Positions 7,321 through 10,857 of a DNA stretch of 10,857 nt are shown one piece after another. This DNA is from Peptostreptococcaceae bacterium (GTDB lineage Bacteria > Bacillota_A > Clostridia > Peptostreptococcales > Anaerovoracaceae): positions 1 through 10,857 of the forward strand of contig JAENWH010000036.1 in the NCBI GenBank assembly GCA_016650135.1. Reading direction: 5' to 3'. The position numbers and the translations under genes are program-made. The notes below the pieces were generated by a model that saw only the letters and a list, made by a program, of their open reading frames with translations, was not told the DNA's origin and made no database searches. Each line of letters begins with the position of its first letter. Position 1 is the stretch's first letter.

Positions 7321-9154
7321 ACCTGCCGCTTCTTCTTCTTTCCAGTTCCTTAAGTTCTTTTTTTCTAAGTCTTATGTCATTTGGCACTATTTCAACCAAT
7401 TCATCATCGTTAATAAACTCAAGTGCTTCTTCAAGTGTAAAGGCTCTGCTTGGCGGCAGTTTTACTGAATCATCAGTACCGGCAGCTCTCATATTTGTTA
7501 CTTTCTTTGCCTTGCAAGGATTGATCACCATATCATCATTTCTGCTGTTCATGCCAACAATCATTCCTTCATAAACTTTCGTTCCTGGTTCAATGAATAA
7601 ATGAACTCTTTCGCTGATATTATATAATGCATAAGGAGTTGTAATGCCATCTTCTATAGCAATAGCAACACCATTGGCTCTTTGCGGGATATCTCCCTTA
7701 TGTGGTTCAAAAGATTCAAAGCGCCTTACCATCGTGCCTTCTCCTCTTGTGTCATTAATGAATTCTGTTCTATAGCCAAGCAAACCTCTCGTTGGAACAA
7801 GATACTCTATTTTGGCATAACCGTTTTCACTGGACATTTGTCTCATCATACCTTTTCTGATATTCAGCTTTGATATGACTGCGCCTGCATATTGCTCAGC
7901 AACTGTAACAATTACTTCCTCCATAGGTTCCAGCTTATGGCCTTTTTTATCCTTATGCATGATAACTTCTGGTTTTGATACAGCAAGTTCATATCCTTCT
8001 CTTCTCATATTTTCGATTAATATGGAAAGGTGAAGTTCTCCTCTTCCTGAAACCTTAAAGCTGTCTGTAGATTCAGTTTCCTCAACAATAAGTCCAACAT
8101 TTACTTCAAGCTCTTTGTCCAGTCTTCCCCTGATGTGTCTTGAAGTAACAAATTTGCCAACCTTGCCTGCAAATGGGGACTTGTTAACCATGAAGTTCAT
8201 GGAAAGGGTAGGTTCTTCTATTTGAATCATTTCCATCGGCTGTACATTTTTTTCATCACAGATGGTCTCACCTATTGATATGTCAGAAATTCCGGCAACA
8301 ACAACAATGTCTCCGCATTCTGCTGAATCAACTAAAGTTCTCTTCATGCCCACATAAGTGAACAACTGGTTTATTTTTCTTTGGACAATTGTTCCATCAG
8401 CTTTTGCAACGGCTACAGTTTGTCCAGTTTTTATTTTTCCTTTAGTAATTCTGCCAATACCAAGTCTGCCTATATAATCGTCATAAGCTAATGTTGAAAC
8501 CTGAAATTGCAGGGGTTCCTTATTAAGATTTGGATATGGCTTGACATGTGAAATGATAGTTTCAAACAAAGGTGTTAAATCTGTGCTGTCATCATCAAGT
8601 TCTCTCTTTACAATACCCTGCTTTGCAATGCCATATAATATTGGGAAATCAAGTTGCTGGTCATTTGCATGCAAATCCATAAATAATTCATAAACCATAT
8701 CAACGACTTCTACCGGTCTTGCATCCTTTTTGTCAATTTTATTTATAAGTAAAATCGGGTTGAGTCCCTGCTGTAATGACTTCTGCAGCACGAATCTTGT
8801 CTGCGGCATTGGGCCTTCACTGGAGTCAACCAATAAAACAACTGTATCTACTGTCTTAATAATACGTTCAACTTCAGATGAGAAATCCGCATGTCCTGGC
8901 GTGTCCACTATGTTTATTTTATAGTCTCCATGCATAATTGAACAGTTTTTAGAATAAATAGTTATTCCTCTTTCTCTTTCAATATCATCACTGTCCATAA
9001 CACAGTCTATTACTTCTTCGTTTGCTCTAAAAACGCCGCTCTGTCCTAGCAATGCATCAACCAAGGTTGATTTTCCTGCATCTACGTGGGCGATTACCGC
9101 AATATTGATTATCTTTTTCTTGTTTTTCATGTTCTCCTGCTTTCTTTTACTCAT
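7319..9154 (-). CDS. typA: Ribosome-associated translational GTPase TypA/BipA
   Basis: A 611-residue translation-factor GTPase that binds the ribosome and supports 50S assembly and growth under cold or other stress in studied bacteria. Motifs: G1 AHVDAGKST (22-30), G2 RGIT (62-65), G3 DTPGH (84-88) with the catalytic His, G4 NKID (138-141), and a G5 region YGIAKQG (174-180) in which the usual Ser of SA(K/L) is Ile. The beta-barrel domain covers about 215-310. The EF-G-like domain III contains SGRGELHLSILIENMRREG (369-387). The TypA-specific C-terminal region includes PTRGLLGYRTEF (454-465). Met9 (ATG at 9128-9130) is a better start: AGGAG lies just upstream (9134-9138), and the predicted transcript begins only about 8 bases before the first ATG. 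That gives 603 residues. First gene of the minus-strand cluster. Confidence 0.96.
   Translation of the reverse strand: MSKRKQENMKNKKKIINIAVIAHVDAGKSTLVDALLGQSGVFRANEEVIDCVMDSDDIERERGITIYSKNCSIMHGDYKINIVDTPGHADFSSEVERIIKTVDTVVLLVDSSEGPMPQTRFVLQKSLQQGLNPILLINKIDKKDARPVEVVDMVYELFMDLHANDQQLDFPILYGIAKQGIVKRELDDDSTDLTPLFETIISHVKPYPNLNKEPLQFQVSTLAYDDYIGRLGIGRITKGKIKTGQTVAVAKADGTIVQRKINQLFTYVGMKRTLVDSAECGDIVVVAGISDISIGETICDEKNVQPMEMIQIEEPTLSMNFMVNKSPFAGKVGKFVTSRHIRGRLDKELEVNVGLIVEETESTDSFKVSGRGELHLSILIENMRREGYELAVSKPEVIMHKDKKGHKLEPMEEVIVTVAEQYAGAVISKLNIRKGMMRQMSSENGYAKIEYLVPTRGLLGYRTEFINDTRGEGTMVRRFESFEPHKGDIPQRANGVAIAIEDGITTPYALYNISERVHLFIEPGTKVYEGMIVGMNSRNDDMVINPCKAKKVTNMRAAGTDDSVKLPPSRAFTLEEALEFINDDELVEIVPNDIRLRKKELKELERRRSGR
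9134..9138 (-). promoter_or_regulatory. Ribosome binding site favouring the internal typA start at 9130
   Basis: AGGAG on the minus strand lies 3 bases before the ATG at 9128-9130, which is slightly close but strong. The ATG at 9152-9154 has only AAGG (around 9162-9165), at the very start of the predicted transcript. This favours a 603-residue TypA beginning MKNKKKIINIAV. Confidence 0.5.
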
Positions 9155-9168
9155 TCGTTAACCTTGAT

Positions 9169-9174
9169 ATTATA
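9169..9174 (-). promoter_or_regulatory. Extended -10 promoter for typA and the minus-strand cluster
   Basis: The minus strand reads TGATATAAT, a perfect extended -10 (TGnTATAAT), with the hexamer at 9169-9174. No good -35 hexamer is seen 16-18 bases upstream (the 17-base position reads TATATT), which is tolerated in extended -10 promoters. Transcription would start near 9162, leaving about 8 bases before the ATG at 9154 and about 32 before the ATG at 9130. Confidence 0.6.
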
Positions 9175-9208
9175 TCACAACTAAACAAAATAATATACAC
9201 CTGTATTT

Positions 9209-9237
9209 ATGACTAATTTGCTGTAATGTGCTATAAT
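9209..9237 (+). promoter_or_regulatory. Extended -10 promoter for the methyltransferase gene
   Basis: TGCTATAAT (9229-9237) is a perfect extended -10. A -35-like hexamer ATGACT (9209-9214, 4 of 6 matches to TTGACA) lies 17 bases upstream of the TATAAT. Transcription should start near 9244. The promoter is back to back with the one for typA, without overlap of the core hexamers. Confidence 0.65.
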
Positions 9238-9257
9238 TAATGTATAAAAAATGAAAG

Positions 9258-10460
9258 TTGGTAATAAAAATGGAACAAATTAAGGAAATACTAAAAAATA
9301 TTTTAGAAGGAAAAAAATTGATTAAAATGGTGTTTGGCAGTGCAAGAAAAAAAACCATTCCCTATTATAAAATAATAATCCGTCCTATTATCATAAAGGA
9401 GCAGTTTTATTATCAGGTAGAATATCATTATAAGGATAAGGTAATTCACGAAAATCTAAACCCAGAAGACTTAATTCTGCTTTGCTGCGACTTTATGATT
9501 ATGGATTTTAAACAGTTGAATATTTATGCCATAAATGAGGATATTCAGATTTTGGCGGCTAATCCGAACGATCCTAAAGTATTGAAGAGCAAACCATCGA
9601 AAAAAAAGATTGACCTCAGCCATAATAAAAAGAAAAAATACATCATACCGGATAACGAGCCCTGCGATTTCCTTATCAGGCTTGGCGTCTCAGACTATAA
9701 GGGAAAGGTGTTTCACAAGCATTACAGCAAATTTAGACAGATAAACAGATTCCTTGAAATTGTAGATGATTCTTTTGAATCTTTAGACACTTCTAAAACC
9801 ATTAAAGTAATAGACTTTGGTTGTGGAAAAGCTTATCTTACATTTGCACTTTATCATTATTTGAGAATTATTAAAGGGTTGGACGTTGAAATTGTAGGCC
9901 TTGATCTTAAAGAAGATGTAATAGAATTTTGTAATAAAATCGCGCAGGAGTTGGAATTTGACAAATTGAAGTTCTTAATAGGGAATATTAAAGATTACAC
10001 AAGCGACCAGGCAGATATGGTTGTTACCCTTCATGCCTGTGATACAGCAACGGATTTTGCTTTAATTAATGCTGTGAAGTGGCAATCCCAAATTATTCTG
10101 TCTGTACCATGCTGCCAGCATGAGCTCTTTAACCAGATTAAGGAGACGTTGCATGCCCCATTATTCAAGCACGGGATCTTGAAAGACAGGTTTACTGAGA
10201 TTTTAACAGATGGTGTCAGAGGTTTAAAACTTGAGGCTGCAGGTTATGATGTGAAAATGATAGAATTTACAACCCTGGAGCATACCTCTAAAAACATAAT
10301 GATTAAAGCCGTTAAAAGCAAACCTGTTGCAACATCTTCCGGAACAGAAGAGAATTCAAAAGAAACCGAAGCTAGAAAAAATAAAGCGTTAAAGGCAAAG
10401 GATGAATATGAAGCGTTAAAAAAATATTGGCACATAAATCCTACGATAGATTCTCTTTAA
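9258..10460 (+). CDS. Class I SAM-dependent methyltransferase (Methyltransf_32 / METTL25-like)
   Basis: A protein of 400 residues from TTG at 9258, or 396 from ATG at 9270; the ATG is the likelier start, although neither has a clear ribosome binding site. An N-terminal region (about 1-145), with FGSARKK (26-32) and basic stretches, leads into HKHYSKFRQINRFLEIV (153-169). The Rossmann methyltransferase domain follows: SAM motif I VIDFGCGKAYLTF (184-196), the acidic end of strand 2 in GLDLKED (D216), LHACDTATD (258-266) and a conserved-looking SVPCCQHEL (282-290). The combination HYSKFRQ / DFGCGKAYLT / LHACD / PCCQHE fits the Methyltransf_32 family that includes eukaryotic METTL25-type proteins. 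The polar tail (about 353-400) is rich in Lys and Glu. An RNA or protein substrate is plausible but unproven. Transcribed alone from its own promoter, divergent from typA and convergent with the DUF2207 gene. Confidence 0.85.
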   Translation: MVIKMEQIKEILKNILEGKKLIKMVFGSARKKTIPYYKIIIRPIIIKEQFYYQVEYHYKDKVIHENLNPEDLILLCCDFMIMDFKQLNIYAINEDIQILAANPNDPKVLKSKPSKKKIDLSHNKKKKYIIPDNEPCDFLIRLGVSDYKGKVFHKHYSKFRQINRFLEIVDDSFESLDTSKTIKVIDFGCGKAYLTFALYHYLRIIKGLDVEIVGLDLKEDVIEFCNKIAQELEFDKLKFLIGNIKDYTSDQADMVVTLHACDTATDFALINAVKWQSQIILSVPCCQHELFNQIKETLHAPLFKHGILKDRFTEILTDGVRGLKLEAAGYDVKMIEFTTLEHTSKNIMIKAVKSKPVATSSGTEENSKETEARKNKALKAKDEYEALKKYWHINPTIDSL

Positions 10461-10518
10461 AAATGTATTTGGCTAAAATTTATAAATATACCATCAGAAT
10501 TAATTGCAAGTTTAAATT

Positions 10519-10857
10519 TTACCAGCTTCCGCCGCCGCCGCCGCCAAAACCGCCGCCGCCAAATCCCCCGCCGCCGGAGAATCCACCAGAGCCAAGCCCA
10601 CCCGAACCCCCGCTGGGAGTAGGAGGAACAACGCTGCTTGCCATTGTGTTCGTAAACCCATTGAACATGTTCATGAATATCCATGTATTAAATAAGGTGT
10701 TATTGTATCCCCCGCCATACCAGGCAGGAGGTTCAATCGCAAGGCCCTCAAATTTCTTTGCCCATTTTTCATTAAGACCCAAAACATATGCATAAGGCAA
10801 AACATTGTAAAAATAGGCAGGATTCTCTTCAGAAAGTTTCTTTATCTTTTCTAACTC
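10519..10857 (-). CDS. DUF2207-type membrane protein, C-terminal part (5' end outside window)
   Basis: The frame is open from the window edge (10857) to a TAA at 10519-10521, giving 112 visible residues. The visible start ELEKIKKLSEENPAYFYNV runs straight into MPYAYVLGLNEKWAKKF and then PPAWYGGG, so the Met near 10800 is internal and not a start. The last ~31 residues are almost only Gly, Ser and Phe and end in GGSW. The order 'LPYAIALG-x-KKWAKKF', a PPxWY segment and a Gly-rich tail ending SW is typical of the C-terminus of DUF2207 (YciQ-like) predicted membrane proteins, whose helices would lie upstream, outside the window. Their function is unknown; they often neighbour lemA genes, which could be tested beyond the right edge. 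Convergent with the methyltransferase gene, 58 bases apart, with no convincing terminator between them. Confidence 0.82.
   Translation of the reverse strand, partial: ELEKIKKLSEENPAYFYNVLPYAYVLGLNEKWAKKFEGLAIEPPAWYGGGYNNTLFNTWIFMNMFNGFTNTMASSVVPPTPSGGSGGLGSGGFSGGGGFGGGGFGGGGGGSW
10531..10560. repeat. GCC/GGC trinucleotide runs in the Gly-rich tail of the DUF2207 gene
   Basis: Five GCC units in a row (10531-10545) and a second run CCGCCGCCGCC (10550-10560) encode Gly as GGC on the minus strand. The stretch is strikingly GC-rich for this AT-rich window. It is a candidate for replication slippage, which would change the number of glycines without shifting the frame. Confidence 0.7.

Noticed and set aside
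9251..9283. Ten-codon frame MKVGNKNGTN overlapping the methyltransferase start, a possible leader peptide
   Set aside because: It would begin only about 7 bases after the predicted transcript start and has no ribosome binding site or attenuator-like codons.
9170..9358. 62-codon hydrophobic minus-strand frame in the typA-methyltransferase intergenic region
   Set aside because: It overlaps both promoters and the start of the methyltransferase gene; its hydrophobicity follows from AT-rich sequence.
10474..10521. Inverted repeat TAAAATTTA / TAAATTTTA between the convergent methyltransferase and DUF2207 genes
   Set aside because: The stem is 9 A-T pairs with a loop of 30 bases, too weak for an intrinsic terminator.
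10427..10795. Plus-strand proline-rich open frame (PPPPPPKPPPPNPPPP type)
   Set aside because: It is the antisense reading of the GGC glycine tract of the DUF2207 gene, overlaps the end of the methyltransferase gene and has no ribosome binding site.
1..10857. CRISPR array, insertion sequence, tRNA/rRNA, riboswitch or T-box
   Set aside because: No regularly spaced repeats, transposase, terminal inverted repeats, cloverleaf or known leader motif seen; nearly all bases are in conserved coding genes.

Overview
This is a low-GC, tightly packed chromosomal segment, most consistent with a Clostridia-type Firmicute. The signs are AT-rich intergenic DNA, strong AGGAGG-type ribosome binding sites, TypA and DnaE sequences of clostridial flavour, and DUF2207 and DUF308 membrane proteins. 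The taxonomic call rests on general resemblance, not on a search.

Layout. Positions 92-9154 hold seven genes, all on the minus strand with gaps of 78 bases or less. In transcription order they are typA (ribosome-associated GTPase), a 62-residue two-helix membrane protein, pyk (pyruvate kinase), dnaE (DNA polymerase III alpha), a small universal-stress-protein domain, an HdeD/DUF308 membrane protein and an AI-2E-family transporter. An extended -10 promoter (9169-9174) precedes typA, and a strong hairpin (7-40) follows the last gene, so one transcript of about 9.1 kb is possible. The dnaE-usp junction is an ATGA overlap, and the last three genes are 16-24 bases apart, which suggests translational coupling. 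Internal promoters cannot be excluded.

A divergent extended -10 promoter (9209-9237) drives a plus-strand gene for a class I SAM-dependent methyltransferase of the Methyltransf_32 (METTL25-like) type. Convergent to it, at the right edge, is the 3' end of a DUF2207-type membrane protein with a Gly-rich tail ending in GGSW; its 5' part lies outside the window.

Functionally the cluster mixes translation (typA), glycolysis (pyk), replication (dnaE) and a three-gene envelope/stress module (usp, hdeD-like, AI-2E-like). I see no mobile element, CRISPR array, tRNA, rRNA or riboswitch, and no clearly new biological system. The points most worth a second look are the stress/envelope module coupled to dnaE, the intact PHP metal site in DnaE, the start site and altered G5 motif of TypA, the imperfect 17-bp repeats across the transporter stop codon, and the methyltransferase of unknown substrate.
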